Positions 34,697-44,865 of a DNA stretch of 64,000 nt are shown one piece after another. The DNA is taken from NCBI RefSeq assembly GCF_000378185.1, contig NZ_KB899379.1, forward strand, positions 1 through 64,000, read 5' to 3'. The position numbers and the translations under genes were made by a program. The stretch's first letter is position 1. Each line of letters opens with the position of its first letter. Origin of the DNA: Salinimonas chungwhensis DSM 16280. Its GTDB lineage: Bacteria; Pseudomonadota; Gammaproteobacteria; Enterobacterales; Alteromonadaceae. The notes below the pieces were generated by a model. The model ran no database searches and had not been told where the DNA came from. It was given only the letters and a program-made list of their open reading frames with translations.

Positions 34697-37249
34697 ATGT
34701 CACTGTTGTCACTGCCCATGAATCAAGACCTGCGCCAATACGCCAATATAATAGAAGCGCTAAAGCCGGTTATTTCCAAATCTGGTTTTAATAACAGGCT
34801 AAATGAGCTCACTGAACATTTACCTAAAGAGCGCCGCTTTCTCATCAAAATGGAGATGCAACGTCTGGCGCGGCCATGCATGCGTTCCATCGACCTGCGC
34901 GGACAGGTGAACGGCGAGTGCCGTCTGTACGAATATAACGGTATCCAGCATTACCTGGACGATGTGGCCATCGAAACGTTTGAGGACCAACTGTCTGTTT
35001 TTGGACAGTTTACCTTTGGCGTTTACGAAGCGGTCATGGAAACAGACAATAACTTCAAGGTAATGCGTGAACGAGAAGAGCAGCAGCGTGAGACAGTCAG
35101 CCAAAAGCGCAACCAGCCTCAGGCCATGGCACTGGAAAAATACACTGTCCCGGTGGTCAATTTATTGTCTTATGCACGACGCCATCAGGAACGCATGAAT
35201 TTTGCAGTATCCATTGAGGTCTTCGCTCAGGATGGAAGTGTGTGGCGTGGCAATAGTGTTGATATCTCTACCGAAGGCTTGCAGATAAAACTGGGCAAAG
35301 AGACGTCACTGCAGGTGAGCGATCAAATAGAAATTTTCTTTCGGGGGCTGGAAGAAGAGTTTGCCATGGATAAAAAACAAGGTGTGGTCTACCGCATTTT
35401 GAAAATGGTATACAAAAACGAGCATCAGTATCTGATGCTGCAACGCGCCGAAAATGTGCCAAACGTTCCGTTTGACCAGTTTTTGCAGAATTTTATCCGG
35501 GGTAATAAACGGCGTTACAAAGTCAATATGAGTAATACGATTGACGCTGTCTACAATAAAATTGCCGAGCAGTTTTTGTCTCCGCGCAGCCCATCCTTAC
35601 CCGTGTTTATCGATCAGGTAGAAAATAAATTAATCCCGCGTTTTGCAATGCTCAACGAAATCAATACTGATATCACCGATTACTGGTCAGACGAACAACG
35701 CCAGCTTCGACTTGGTTATTTGCTTAGCGCCTCTCGGTTACAGTGGTTGGTAAACCGGCCTGCGGCGCAGCGTGAACTCTATGTTTACGCTTTTACTCAC
35801 CTGCAGCAGGATAAAATTTATTTTTATTCCGCGTCCTCCAAAGAACTGGATGCCAAAGAAGTTATCAAAACCGCGTTTTTAGGATTTGGCGCCAGAAAAG
35901 TAAGCTGGCGGGTATTTAAACTTGTCATGAGTGAGATGTCTCCCGACCAGGCGCACGCGCCATTATCGCTGCCTGATAATGTCAGCGACAAGATAAAACG
36001 CCTGAATCAGGAACCATCAGCACGATTAATGGCCAGACTAAAAAATCTCAGGCACGTGGTTCATATTACAGATGTCACCTCTGACAGCGGCCAGGAGTAT
36101 TATAGTCAGTATAAATTTAACCGGGCCAACCTTCCCCACTTGCGTGTCTTCGGCCATGCCAGGAACCGGCCACCCGCAGCCATTCAAACTTACCGCTACC
36201 GTTTTCACGATAAGCGAATGGAAAAACGCTATCTGGTCAGAACCACCATCGCATTAACAGCATCGGATGGCGGTACAGTGTATAAAGGGGTTAGTGAGGA
36301 TATATCCGTCCGTGGACTAAGAGTAGAATTGAATCAGCCCTTCAACAGTGAAAATGGTGCGCCAGTAGAGGTGGCTTTTCCCAAACTACAGTCGCTTACT
36401 GATAAATATGACTTGATGCATTTGCAATATCGCATTGTTGCCAGCAACGGTGAAAAAAATATTGTGCATCTCAAAGCAGTCGAAGGTGAACAAGGGGCAG
36501 TAGCCAGAAAGTTTTTTGAAGATTTAATTAAGAAAAATAAATCGTCCTTAAAAACGTATCAAGAGGAAGAAGATCTTCCCGGGATTGGCCACGCACTCCG
36601 TTGTATCAATGCTAAAAATACACCCAACCTGGCATTTACGATGAATAAAGAAGGCGCACGATATCTGCCTCAGGCAGCCATCGACGCACGCCACGATGAA
36701 CGCATTAACCAAATAGCGGCGCACTATGCACCGGCAGATAATCTCAACTTTGAGTTTATGTTTCGCGACCGTAACCTGGAATCACCGTTTATTCAGCATG
36801 GTATAAAACAAATCAAACTGGAGCAGTTGCCACTTCGGCAGGAGCTTTTTGTGGCGTTTGACCCTGATCAGAAGTTAAGCCGTATGGCCATTTTACCGCG
36901 CTTTGATAACCGCTTCAGCTCGCACGAGAGCAGGGAAAAATTTATTCACGAAGCTATCGGTCGGGGTCAGTTCATCGCTTTGCATGTACTGTTAACCACT
37001 ACTGGCAAACCGGATATGGAAATGCTCCAGGCCGAGATGAATTATGTCAGCATGTATGCCATCCACCGGGCCAGAGAGCTGGAGGAGTTTATGTGGGATA
37101 TTGTTGCCTGTGCGCACCTGGTGGATGTGACAGATGAAGTGCTCAGTCGCTACAATATTGAACCAGCATTAATCCGCAAGAATCGCCGCCACCATCATCA
37201 AAGTATACGGAATAATGCGATTCGGTCAGACTCACAATTACTGTCCTAA
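34697..37249 (+). CDS. Large protein with two PilZ domains
   Basis: This 850-residue cytoplasmic protein has no signal peptide or transmembrane helix. Two PilZ modules are visible. The first has R162-x3-R166 and D189-x-S-x2-G194. The second, around residues 505-540, has R-M-E-K-R and DISVRG. Both motif sets are complete, so two c-di-GMP sites are likely. The N-terminal 150 residues and the C-terminal 250 match no family I recognise. The start used has CGGAT close upstream; a second Met is at 34718. Its 3' end overlaps serB by 12 bp. Function unknown. Confidence 0.85.
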   Translation: MSLLSLPMNQDLRQYANIIEALKPVISKSGFNNRLNELTEHLPKERRFLIKMEMQRLARPCMRSIDLRGQVNGECRLYEYNGIQHYLDDVAIETFEDQLSVFGQFTFGVYEAVMETDNNFKVMREREEQQRETVSQKRNQPQAMALEKYTVPVVNLLSYARRHQERMNFAVSIEVFAQDGSVWRGNSVDISTEGLQIKLGKETSLQVSDQIEIFFRGLEEEFAMDKKQGVVYRILKMVYKNEHQYLMLQRAENVPNVPFDQFLQNFIRGNKRRYKVNMSNTIDAVYNKIAEQFLSPRSPSLPVFIDQVENKLIPRFAMLNEINTDITDYWSDEQRQLRLGYLLSASRLQWLVNRPAAQRELYVYAFTHLQQDKIYFYSASSKELDAKEVIKTAFLGFGARKVSWRVFKLVMSEMSPDQAHAPLSLPDNVSDKIKRLNQEPSARLMARLKNLRHVVHITDVTSDSGQEYYSQYKFNRANLPHLRVFGHARNRPPAAIQTYRYRFHDKRMEKRYLVRTTIALTASDGGTVYKGVSEDISVRGLRVELNQPFNSENGAPVEVAFPKLQSLTDKYDLMHLQYRIVASNGEKNIVHLKAVEGEQGAVARKFFEDLIKKNKSSLKTYQEEEDLPGIGHALRCINAKNTPNLAFTMNKEGARYLPQAAIDARHDERINQIAAHYAPADNLNFEFMFRDRNLESPFIQHGIKQIKLEQLPLRQELFVAFDPDQKLSRMAILPRFDNRFSSHESREKFIHEAIGRGQFIALHVLLTTTGKPDMEMLQAEMNYVSMYAIHRARELEEFMWDIVACAHLVDVTDEVLSRYNIEPALIRKNRRHHHQSIRNNAIRSDSQLLS

Positions 37250-38251
37250 CAAATACAGCAAACTGTGCAAGCCGCTAAACCGAATGGCGGCATCAGCTTT
37301 TTCATTGACTAGCGGCTTAGCATGGCAGGCAACACCAAAGCCGGCCCTGGCCATCATCGCAAGATCATTGGCGCCATCTCCCATGGCAATGCACTGCGAG
37401 TTAGTAATGGCGTATTGCTGGGCCAGTTCATCCACTTTTTGTGCTTTCACCTCTGCATTAACGATGTCACCAGCGACCTTGCCGGTTAAACAGCCCTGCC
37501 TGGTTTCCAGGGTATTTGAAAACGCAGCGTCCAGCCCCAGTCGCTCTTTAAGATAATCAGCAAAGTAGGTAAAGCCCCCCGATGCTACAGCTATCCGCCA
37601 GTTCCTGAGCTTTAGCTCTCGCACTAAAAACTGAATTCCGAAGGTCAATGGCATTGCGTTTCTTATTTGCTCAAGTTGCGCCACCGGCACGCCCTCAAGA
37701 CAGGCGACCCGGCTTATTAGACTTTCATTGAAATCCAGCTCGCCCCGCATCGCTTTGGCCGTTACCGCGGAGACTTCCTCGCCTCTGCCTGCTAAACGAG
37801 CGATTTCATCAATACACTCTATTTGTATTGCGGTACTGTCCATGTCCATCACCAACAGACCTGGCAGGTCAAGGCGAGGCTGGTATTGCTGCACGGCAAT
37901 ATCTATATGAAACACATTACATACCTGGTCAAGCTTTGCTGTAAGTTGGTCCGGCTTATTCAGTGTTATCTCTGCTATGAGCACCGTTTCGCCAAATGTC
38001 GTACAAAAAGGATGACGTCTGATAGCGTTGACAGTCAGGACACCACTGAGCGCTTGAATGACACCTTCGATTTGATCGAAGGTTAACGACTGCCCCCAGA
38101 AGGTCATTGTCTCATTATCATTCTCGGTCGAAGAGATACTCTCTCGGTGCCAGCTTCCATTATCGAATGAGAGACTAGTACGGGTCTGGAAACTTTCCAG
38201 TAAAAACCGATGTTGATGACGTTGCGATTCGTTGATAACCAGCTTACTCAC
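37238..38251 (-). CDS. serB: Phosphoserine phosphatase
   Basis: SerB is the last step of serine synthesis, hydrolysing phosphoserine. It belongs to the HAD superfamily. Nucleophile motif DMDSTAIQIECID, motif II (AVASGGFT), motif III lysine, and MGDGANDLAMM with the metal-binding Asp are all visible. The N-terminal ~110 residues form an ACT-like regulatory domain. The length of 337 is similar to E. coli (322). It is divergent from smp, as in E. coli where serB and ytjB are neighbours. Confidence 0.95.
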   Translation of the reverse strand: MSKLVINESQRHQHRFLLESFQTRTSLSFDNGSWHRESISSTENDNETMTFWGQSLTFDQIEGVIQALSGVLTVNAIRRHPFCTTFGETVLIAEITLNKPDQLTAKLDQVCNVFHIDIAVQQYQPRLDLPGLLVMDMDSTAIQIECIDEIARLAGRGEEVSAVTAKAMRGELDFNESLISRVACLEGVPVAQLEQIRNAMPLTFGIQFLVRELKLRNWRIAVASGGFTYFADYLKERLGLDAAFSNTLETRQGCLTGKVAGDIVNAEVKAQKVDELAQQYAITNSQCIAMGDGANDLAMMARAGFGVACHAKPLVNEKADAAIRFSGLHSLLYLLGQ

Positions 38252-38349
38252 AAAAATTCCTGGTAGAAGATAGTGTTGAGGTATCCTACATTATGCGGAT
38301 AAGAAGGGAAATAATGTTGGAATTTTCAATCATTCGCTTAAAATAAAAT

Positions 38350-39030
38350 TTGTTCCAGCTGTTCCAGGATAAGATTATTATCAACCACCCCTCCGCTTCG
38401 GAAACACGACGGGCGCAACCCGCCAGTATCAGCAGCTACCATGCTGTCAAACGGTTCATGCATATTCTGGTGTGTCTGGGATTAGCCGGACTGAGTATTT
38501 ATACTGCTTTGGAATATCGACAACAACAGGAGCAATGGGCTCAGGAGCAACTGAGGACACCTGGCTCGCTGCTCACTGCCCAATATGCTCAGCTACTTCT
38601 GCAACCAATGCAGGCTGAGGACACCTTAGCCATTACTAAGACGCTGAACGTTCTGGCCTCGGATCCCCGCGTTTTACAAGCAGGTGTGTTCGATAGTCGC
38701 GGGGTGCAGATAGCGCCCGTTGATCCACTTAGGTCTTTACTGCTTCAAACCGGCGTGGCAGTTACGCATGTTAAAGATATACGCAATGAGGCCGGCTCCG
38801 TACTAGGTTATGTTCGCGTTCTCATGCGACAAAGCTCAGAGCAGTTTGCGCCAGTCCCGTCGCTACAATTCGTGCAGTGGCTGACAATGCTGACAGTAGC
38901 GCTTGTAGGTTTGGTATCAGGCGTCTATCTGACGCGCTTTTTTTACAAGGCAAGACCAGCGTTAAAAGAACATTATTACGCGCTGGGGCAATCGCGACCT
39001 GAGTCACTGGATAAAAACAGACGCCGATAA
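38350..39030 (+). CDS. smp: AhpA/YtjB (Smp) family membrane protein
   Basis: This 226-residue bitopic membrane protein has two hydrophobic helices (about 37-53 and 175-195) around a periplasmic domain with the family pattern D-x-R-V-L-x-A-G-V-F-D-x-x-G. E. coli YtjB, divergent from serB in the same way, is the reference. Its function is not settled. The frame starts with TTG (38350) without a good ribosome-binding site. A strong AAGGGA-ATG at 38314 lies in the same frame but is separated by a TAA at 38344. So the true start is uncertain, and a nonsense codon near the start is possible. The 3' end overlaps yjjV by 55 bp. Confidence 0.72.
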   Translation: MFQLFQDKIIINHPSASETRRAQPASISSYHAVKRFMHILVCLGLAGLSIYTALEYRQQQEQWAQEQLRTPGSLLTAQYAQLLLQPMQAEDTLAITKTLNVLASDPRVLQAGVFDSRGVQIAPVDPLRSLLLQTGVAVTHVKDIRNEAGSVLGYVRVLMRQSSEQFAPVPSLQFVQWLTMLTVALVGLVSGVYLTRFFYKARPALKEHYYALGQSRPESLDKNRRR

Positions 39031-39767
39031 TTTGCGTCGGTCTGATGACCAACAGTTTCGACATCAGTATCAAGCAGATGCGCTAATGATTCTGCCACCT
39101 GGGTAATTTTTATAGGGGTGTTGCGCTGCCCCTGGTAGCCACACAATGGCATATCTGGCGAATCGGTTTCTAATAACATCGCTGATAACGGCAATGTCTT
39201 AACTGCCTCACGGGTCTTGTGTGCCCGCTCGTAGGTAATTGTACCGCCTATTCCCAGACAAAAGCCCATATCGATATATTCCTGCGCTATCTGCTTACTG
39301 CCGGAAAAGGCATGAATAACCCCGCCGAATGAAAAATTACAGGCTTTGAGGTGTTTTATTAGCAAGTGATGGGTTTTACGATGGTGCAGAATAACGGGCA
39401 ATTCACAGGTTTGCGCAAGTTCGAGTTGTCTGGAAAAAATGTCTTCCTGTTGCGAAAGGGGCATATCGACAGTTTTATCCAGCCCGATTTCGCCCACAGC
39501 GCACACTGATTCGCGGTGAGTATCAAGCATCACCTGTAACTTATCTACATTGCTATTGGTAAGGAAGTCGGGAAAGTAGGGATGCAGACCAAATGCGATA
39601 TCCACATGTTCGAATCGCTCCGCCACTTGAAGTTGCTTTTGCCAGCCATTTGGCGTTGTGCCGGGTACTAAAAAGCGTGAAACACCTTGTTCGCCGGCAC
39701 GCTCAATGACGTGTGTTAAATCGTCGTCAAATACATCAAAGTCGAGGTGACAATGACTGTCTATCAT
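38976..39767 (-). CDS. yjjV: TatD-family metal-dependent hydrolase YjjV
   Basis: This 263-residue TIM-barrel deoxyribonuclease-like hydrolase has two metal sites. Ligand segments are SHCHLD at the N-terminus, GEIGLD in the middle, VILHHRKTH, and LLETDSPDMP. It is closer to YjjV than to TatD by the opening and length. The substrate is not established. Its start overlaps the pdxH stop (4 bp), so the two are co-translated. The convergent overlap with smp is 55 bp, and its last residues may be dispensable. Confidence 0.9.
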   Translation of the reverse strand: MIDSHCHLDFDVFDDDLTHVIERAGEQGVSRFLVPGTTPNGWQKQLQVAERFEHVDIAFGLHPYFPDFLTNSNVDKLQVMLDTHRESVCAVGEIGLDKTVDMPLSQQEDIFSRQLELAQTCELPVILHHRKTHHLLIKHLKACNFSFGGVIHAFSGSKQIAQEYIDMGFCLGIGGTITYERAHKTREAVKTLPLSAMLLETDSPDMPLCGYQGQRNTPIKITQVAESLAHLLDTDVETVGHQTDANYRRLFLSSDSGRDCPSA

Positions 39768-40402
39768 GGCATTAAGCGCTGAGCCTGCCAGCCATTTTCG
39801 CTATGTCGGGTATATTCAAACCGATCGTGCAGGCGATCCTGACCGCCTTGCCAGAATTCAATTTGTGAAGGTTCAATTCGAAAACCACCCCAGAAATCCG
39901 GAATAGGCAGTTTTTTGTCGGCAAATTTTTCTTTAAGCTGATTAAACTGCGTCAGCAGAAGTTGTTTTGAAGAAAGCGGTTGGCTCTGGCGCGACGCATA
40001 GGCGGCAAGCTGGGAATCCTTGGGGCGACTGAAAAAGTATTCTGCATTTTCTCTGGTACTTAATTTATGGGCGGTACCATTTATTCTTACCTGTCTTTCC
40101 ATAAAAAACCACGGAAAGTGCAACGACACATTGGGATTATCAGTTATTTCTTTGGCTTTACGACTGCCCAGGTTGGTAAAGAAAGTAAACCCTTCTGCGC
40201 TCACTTCTTTAAGTAAAACTATACGCTGAGAAGGCTGGCCCTGACTATTCACCGTTGCCACGGTCATAGCGGTGGGATCAGGAATATCCGCACTTATTGC
40301 ATCATCCAGCCACCGCCTGAATAAATCCACTGGATCTTCAGTCAGGTCTTTTTCTGTCAGACTTCCCATTGAGTACTGTCTGCGCATATCTGAAATAGCC
40401 AT
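39764..40402 (-). CDS. pdxH: Pyridoxamine 5'-phosphate oxidase
   Basis: PdxH is an FMN enzyme that makes pyridoxal 5'-phosphate from the pyridoxine or pyridoxamine phosphates. The 212-residue protein contains the FMN-binding QRIVLLKEV and FTNLGSRKAKEI segments, the SRQSQP segment, and the C-terminal WGGFRIEPSQIEFWQGG...RLHDRF signature. The length matches E. coli PdxH (218). It follows era by 15 bp, an arrangement different from E. coli, where era is followed by recO-pdxJ. Confidence 0.96.
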   Translation of the reverse strand: MAISDMRRQYSMGSLTEKDLTEDPVDLFRRWLDDAISADIPDPTAMTVATVNSQGQPSQRIVLLKEVSAEGFTFFTNLGSRKAKEITDNPNVSLHFPWFFMERQVRINGTAHKLSTRENAEYFFSRPKDSQLAAYASRQSQPLSSKQLLLTQFNQLKEKFADKKLPIPDFWGGFRIEPSQIEFWQGGQDRLHDRFEYTRHSENGWQAQRLMP

Positions 40403-40417
40403 GAACCCCCGCTGCCT

Positions 40418-41329
40418 TTAATTATCTTCAGAGTAGCCCAATGAACGCAGTGCCCGCTCATCGTCAGCCCAGCCCTGCTTCACTTTCACCCACATTTCCA
40501 AGTACACTTTGGTGTCGAACAACCGCTCCATATCTATACGAGCCTGTTCGCCAATCGTTTTCAAGTGCTTGCCGCCTTTTCCGATAACCATTCGCTTTTG
40601 ACTTTCGCGCTCAACCAGAATCAAACCGTTAATGCGATAAACACCATTATCTGTCATTTTAAACTGCTCGATTTCCACGGTAGTAGCATACGGCAACTCA
40701 TCACCTGTATAGCGCATTAACTTTTCACGGATAATCTCGGCAGCCATAAATCGGCTGGAACGATCAGTAATATAATCTTCAGGAAAGAAAAATTCGCTGG
40801 GCGGCAGGCTTTGTTTTACTAAATCCCGCAAGGCATCCACCTGCTTACCTTGCTTGGCACTTACGGGCACGATGTGTTCAAACTGAAATTTGTCGGCAAG
40901 TACTCGCAACTGGGCTACCAGCGCCTCTTTGTCTGCAACTTTATCGACTTTATTGACCACCAGAAAAACCGGTAATCCTGCCTGGCGCACCTTGTTTAGC
41001 ACCATCTCGTCATCGTCGGTCCAGCGCGTACCTTCCACCACAAATAATATTAAGCCAACTTCGGCCAGCGAACTAGATGCAGCCCGGTTCATAAACCGGT
41101 TGATAGCGCGCTTCTCTTCTTTGTGCAACCCAGGCGTATCAACATAAATTGCCTGGAAATCGTCTTCTGTATCAATGCCTAAAATTCGATGACGTGTTGT
41201 TTGCGGCTTGCGCGAAGTAATGCTGACCTTCTGGCCAAGCAACCGATTGAGCAACGTGGATTTACCCACATTTGGCCGGCCGACTATTGCCACCAGACCA
41301 CAGCGTGTTTCTATCTCATCGTGCTGCAT
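40418..41329 (-). CDS. era: GTPase Era
   Basis: Era is a 16S-rRNA-binding GTPase needed for 30S maturation. The 303-residue protein has the G1 motif [10 protein letters not shown]3 DTPG, G4 NKVD, and a C-terminal KH domain with [13 protein letters not shown], which binds the 3' end of 16S rRNA. The start overlaps the rnc end by 14 bp, the classic rnc-era coupling. No recO follows; pdxH does. Confidence 0.97.
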   Translation of the reverse strand: MQHDEIETRCGLVAIVGRPNVGKSTLLNRLLGQKVSITSRKPQTTRHRILGIDTEDDFQAIYVDTPGLHKEEKRAINRFMNRAASSSLAEVGLILFVVEGTRWTDDDEMVLNKVRQAGLPVFLVVNKVDKVADKEALVAQLRVLADKFQFEHIVPVSAKQGKQVDALRDLVKQSLPPSEFFFPEDYITDRSSRFMAAEIIREKLMRYTGDELPYATTVEIEQFKMTDNGVYRINGLILVERESQKRMVIGKGGKHLKTIGEQARIDMERLFDTKVYLEMWVKVKQGWADDERALRSLGYSEDN

Positions 41330-42005
41330 CTTCTACCTTCTCCAGCATCAGTTTAGCGGCTTGCTGTTCAGCTTTGCGCCGACTGTTGCCACTTGCGGTT
41401 ACCGTAAGATCAAACTCGCTGACGCTACAGCCAACTTCAAATGTCTGGGCATGATCTTTGCCAGTGATATTCACGACTTCATAGACAGGCAGCGGTACCC
41501 GACGCGACTGCAAAAATTCCTGCAGACGGGTTTTATTGTCTTTAGGGTGTTCATTGGGATCAAGCGCCTGAATACGACTATCCCAAAGGGAAAGGATAAC
41601 CCTGCGAACTGTTTCCAAACCGGCATCCAGGTAAATTGCGCCCAGTATAGCTTCCATAGCATCAGCCAGAATTGAGCTGCGGCGGTGACCACCACTTTTC
41701 AACTCACCCTGACCTAATCGCAGCAACTCACCGACATTGGCTTCTTTTGCCATCTCTGCCAGGGTATCGCCTTTTACCAGGGTTGAACGCATCCGTGTCA
41801 GCTTACCTTCCGGGACGCTGGGAAATGTTTTATACAATGCATCGGCAACCACCATGCCTAATACTGCATCGCCCAGGAATTCCAGTCGTTCATTATGCGT
41901 TTTCGCCGCACTGCGGTGGGTCAGTGCCTGCGCGAGCAGGCTTTCATCATTGAAAGTATAGCCCAGTGCCCGCGACAAATGCATGTATTTGTCTATGCCC
42001 TGCAT
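41316..42005 (-). CDS. rnc: Ribonuclease III
   Basis: RNase III cuts double-stranded RNA, including rRNA precursors. The 229-residue protein carries the signature [18 protein letters not shown] with the catalytic Glu/Asp residues and a C-terminal double-stranded-RNA-binding domain (about 155-225). The ATG overlaps the lepB stop as TAATG. The order lepA-lepB-rnc-era is conserved. Confidence 0.97.
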   Translation of the reverse strand: MQGIDKYMHLSRALGYTFNDESLLAQALTHRSAAKTHNERLEFLGDAVLGMVVADALYKTFPSVPEGKLTRMRSTLVKGDTLAEMAKEANVGELLRLGQGELKSGGHRRSSILADAMEAILGAIYLDAGLETVRRVILSLWDSRIQALDPNEHPKDNKTRLQEFLQSRRVPLPVYEVVNITGKDHAQTFEVGCSVSEFDLTVTASGNSRRKAEQQAAKLMLEKVEDAAR

Positions 42006-42862
42006 TATTGAATCCCACCGATACGCTCGAATCGAATGCCAGTTGGGATCCAGGTAGGCAGAATATCTTCTGCTTTACGTTCAAACTCAAAGCTTACCCA
42101 AATCGCTACAGCTTTGCCGACCAGATTAGCATCTGGCACGAAGCCCCAGTAACGGCTGTCACGACTGTTATCCCGATTATCGCCCATCACAAAATATTCA
42201 TCTTCAGGGACCAGCCATTCATTGCTGCGTGTGCCCGGCTGTGTATAGAATCGCGAGACCAGTTCATTACGTGTGGGATGCCGAAGAATATCGTGAGAGA
42301 CCTTACCGAGATTTTCTTCATACCGTAGCAGGGGGGCCATATTCTGGACAAACTCACCCCGGCTTTCAAATTCAAGGGGAACAGGTTGCAGTTTTTTACA
42401 CACCTGCTCATTGCTGCCGGTACATTTGGGGCGAATAAAAACTTGCTTGTTTTGGTACACCACAGTGTCACCAGGCAGCCCAATAACCCGCTTTATGTAA
42501 TCTACGTTCGGATTTTGGGGATACTTAAAGACCACTATATCGCCGCGTTCGGGCTTACCAGTATCGACAAATTTGTGCCTCAACACCGGGTCTTTCAACC
42601 CATAGGCAAACTTTTCCACAAGAATAAAGTCACCCACCAGCAATGTGGGCATCATGGAGCCTGAGGGAATTTGAAACGGTTCGTATATCAGTGTGCGTAA
42701 CACCAGTACAAATGCAATTACCGGAAAGACCTGCTCAGAGGTATCTACCCAGTAGGGAACTTCACCGGCACGGCGTGGCGCCCAGAAAAGCTTATCCAGT
42801 AACCATACAATGCCGGTGACGACCGTAAGAATCACCAACAGAATCGAGAAATAATTTGCCAT
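42005..42862 (-). CDS. lepB: Signal peptidase I
   Basis: This membrane-anchored serine protease removes Sec and Tat signal peptides. The 285-residue protein has two N-terminal transmembrane helices, the catalytic Ser in PSGSMMPTL, the catalytic Lys in DYIKRVIGLPGD, and the MGDNRDNSRDSR box. The ATG overlaps the lepA stop as TAATG. Exported proteins in this window, such as the PEP-CTERM and RseB products, would be its substrates. Confidence 0.96.
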   Translation of the reverse strand: MANYFSILLVILTVVTGIVWLLDKLFWAPRRAGEVPYWVDTSEQVFPVIAFVLVLRTLIYEPFQIPSGSMMPTLLVGDFILVEKFAYGLKDPVLRHKFVDTGKPERGDIVVFKYPQNPNVDYIKRVIGLPGDTVVYQNKQVFIRPKCTGSNEQVCKKLQPVPLEFESRGEFVQNMAPLLRYEENLGKVSHDILRHPTRNELVSRFYTQPGTRSNEWLVPEDEYFVMGDNRDNSRDSRYWGFVPDANLVGKAVAIWVSFEFERKAEDILPTWIPTGIRFERIGGIQ

Positions 42863-44658
42863 TATTTGTCAACCTTCAGTACTGCAAGAAACGCATCCTG
42901 GGGAAGTTCCACATTGCCCACCTGCTTCATTCGCTTCTTACCTTCTTTTTGTTTTTGCAGCAGTTTCTTTTTACGACTTACATCACCGCCATAACACTTT
43001 GCGATAACATTTTTACGCATTTGTTTTACCGTGCTTCGCGCTATTACGTGGTTGCCTATCGCCGCCTGGATAGCAATATCAAACATCTGACGCGGTATCA
43101 GCTCACGCAGTTTTTCTACCAGTTGGCGGCCACGCCCCTGACTATTTTCGCGGTGCGTAATGATAGCCAGTGCGTCCACTTTTTCGCCATTTATGAGAAT
43201 ATCAACCCGAACCATATCTGATGCATGGAAACGTTTGAAGTTGTAATCCAAAGAGGCAAATCCACGACTTGTTGACTTTAGTCTGTCAAAGAAATCCAGT
43301 ACCACTTCCGCCATCGGCAATTCGTAGGTAAGCGCGACCTGATTGCCATGATAAGCCATATGCGTCTGCATTCCGCGTTTCTCTACACACAGCGTGATCA
43401 CATTGCCCAGGTACTCCTGTGGCACCAATATATTCGCTTCTACAATGGGTTCACGAATCTCTTCAATATCGTTTACCGCGGGTAATTTGGACGGGCTGTC
43501 TACCGTCAGGGTCTCACCCTTTGTGGTCAGCACTTCATAAATTACAGTTGGCGCTGTGGTGATCAGATCCAGATCGTACTCGCGTTCCAGCCGTTCCTGC
43601 ACAATTTCCATGTGCAACATGCCTAAAAAGCCAATTCGAAAACCAAAGCCCAGAGCGGCGGAACTTTCCGGCTCGAAAAATAAGGAGGCATCATTCAGGC
43701 TGAGCTTGCTAAGCGCGTCGCGAAAATCTTCATAATCATCAGAACTTACCGGAAACACTCCCGCGTATACCTGGGGTTTAACTTTTTTAAAGCCGGTAAG
43801 CATACTATCAGCAGGATTTTTGGCCATGGTTATCGTATCACCTACCGGTGCACCCAGAATATCTTTGATTCCAGCGACAACGTACCCCACTTCCCCTGCT
43901 CGCAGTACACCCGTCTCAGTTTGTTTAGGCGTGAAAATACCAACCTTATCTGCCTGGTGGGTATTCCCGTTAGACATAATCTGAATCTTTTCTTTCGTGT
44001 GTAGCTCGCCTTCCATGATACGTACCAGCGAGACAACGCCCTGATAGTTGTCGAACCACGAATCCACAATCAATGCTTTTAGCGGTTTATCACGATCACC
44101 GACAGGCGGCGGTATACGCTTTACAATTTCTTCAAGTACATCTTCCACACCTATGCCGGTCTTAGCTGAGCAACGCACGGCATCTATTGCATCGATCCCC
44201 ACGATGTCCTCAATCTCTTCTGCCACCCGGTCAGGCTCTGCCTGTGGTAAATCAATTTTGTTAAGAATTGGCACAACCTCAAGGTCCATCTCAAAGGCGG
44301 TATAACAGTTCGCCAACGTCTGAGCTTCCACGCCCTGGCCGGCGTCTACCACCAGCAACGCGCCTTCACAGGCTTTTAACGATCGGGAAACTTCGTACGA
44401 AAAGTCCACATGCCCTGGGGTGTCGATGAAGTTCAACTGGTATGTTTCACCATCTTTAGCCGTGTAGTTGAGCGTGACACTTTGCGCTTTAATCGTGATA
44501 CCACGTTCACGCTCCAGATCCATTGAGTCCAACACCTGCTCAGCCATTTCACGGTTCGCCAACCCTCCGCAAACCTGAATAAGGCGATCTGATAACGTGG
44601 ATTTACCATGGTCAATGTGGGCGATGATGCTGAAATTACGTATGTGCGAATGTTGCAT
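42862..44658 (-). CDS. lepA: Elongation factor 4 (LepA)
   Basis: LepA is a ribosome-dependent GTPase thought to assist initiation and 30S biogenesis under stress. G-domain motifs [16 protein letters not shown] and NKIDLP are present, then domains II, III and V, and the LepA-specific C-terminal domain with [15 protein letters not shown]. The frame extends to a TTG at 44679. I use the ATG at 44658, which gives [10 protein letters not shown] like other LepA proteins (598 residues; E. coli 599). It is upstream of lepB. Confidence 0.96.
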   Translation of the reverse strand: MQHSHIRNFSIIAHIDHGKSTLSDRLIQVCGGLANREMAEQVLDSMDLERERGITIKAQSVTLNYTAKDGETYQLNFIDTPGHVDFSYEVSRSLKACEGALLVVDAGQGVEAQTLANCYTAFEMDLEVVPILNKIDLPQAEPDRVAEEIEDIVGIDAIDAVRCSAKTGIGVEDVLEEIVKRIPPPVGDRDKPLKALIVDSWFDNYQGVVSLVRIMEGELHTKEKIQIMSNGNTHQADKVGIFTPKQTETGVLRAGEVGYVVAGIKDILGAPVGDTITMAKNPADSMLTGFKKVKPQVYAGVFPVSSDDYEDFRDALSKLSLNDASLFFEPESSAALGFGFRIGFLGMLHMEIVQERLEREYDLDLITTAPTVIYEVLTTKGETLTVDSPSKLPAVNDIEEIREPIVEANILVPQEYLGNVITLCVEKRGMQTHMAYHGNQVALTYELPMAEVVLDFFDRLKSTSRGFASLDYNFKRFHASDMVRVDILINGEKVDALAIITHRENSQGRGRQLVEKLRELIPRQMFDIAIQAAIGNHVIARSTVKQMRKNVIAKCYGGDVSRKKKLLQKQKEGKKRMKQVGNVELPQDAFLAVLKVDK

Positions 44659-44865
44659 AATGCTGGAAGTTACCTGCAATAAGTCAAAACGTTATAAATA
44701 CTTTGCCGGGGCAAAAACTGATCGGGCGTCGAAGCCTCATTGAATTCGAGGAAAGACGCAAAGCGTGCGGATTTTACCTATTTATTCGGGGAAAAGCGAA
44801 TAAGTCGCCCCGGAGTCCATGAACCCATCCCGGTGAGCACAGGCAACCGCGTAAACATTATACGT

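Noticed and set aside
44680..44865. Terminator or small RNA between rseC and lepA
   Set aside because: A TTATTCG/CGAATAA hairpin exists near 44782-44803 but has no T run, and no clear promoter or conserved RNA could be identified.
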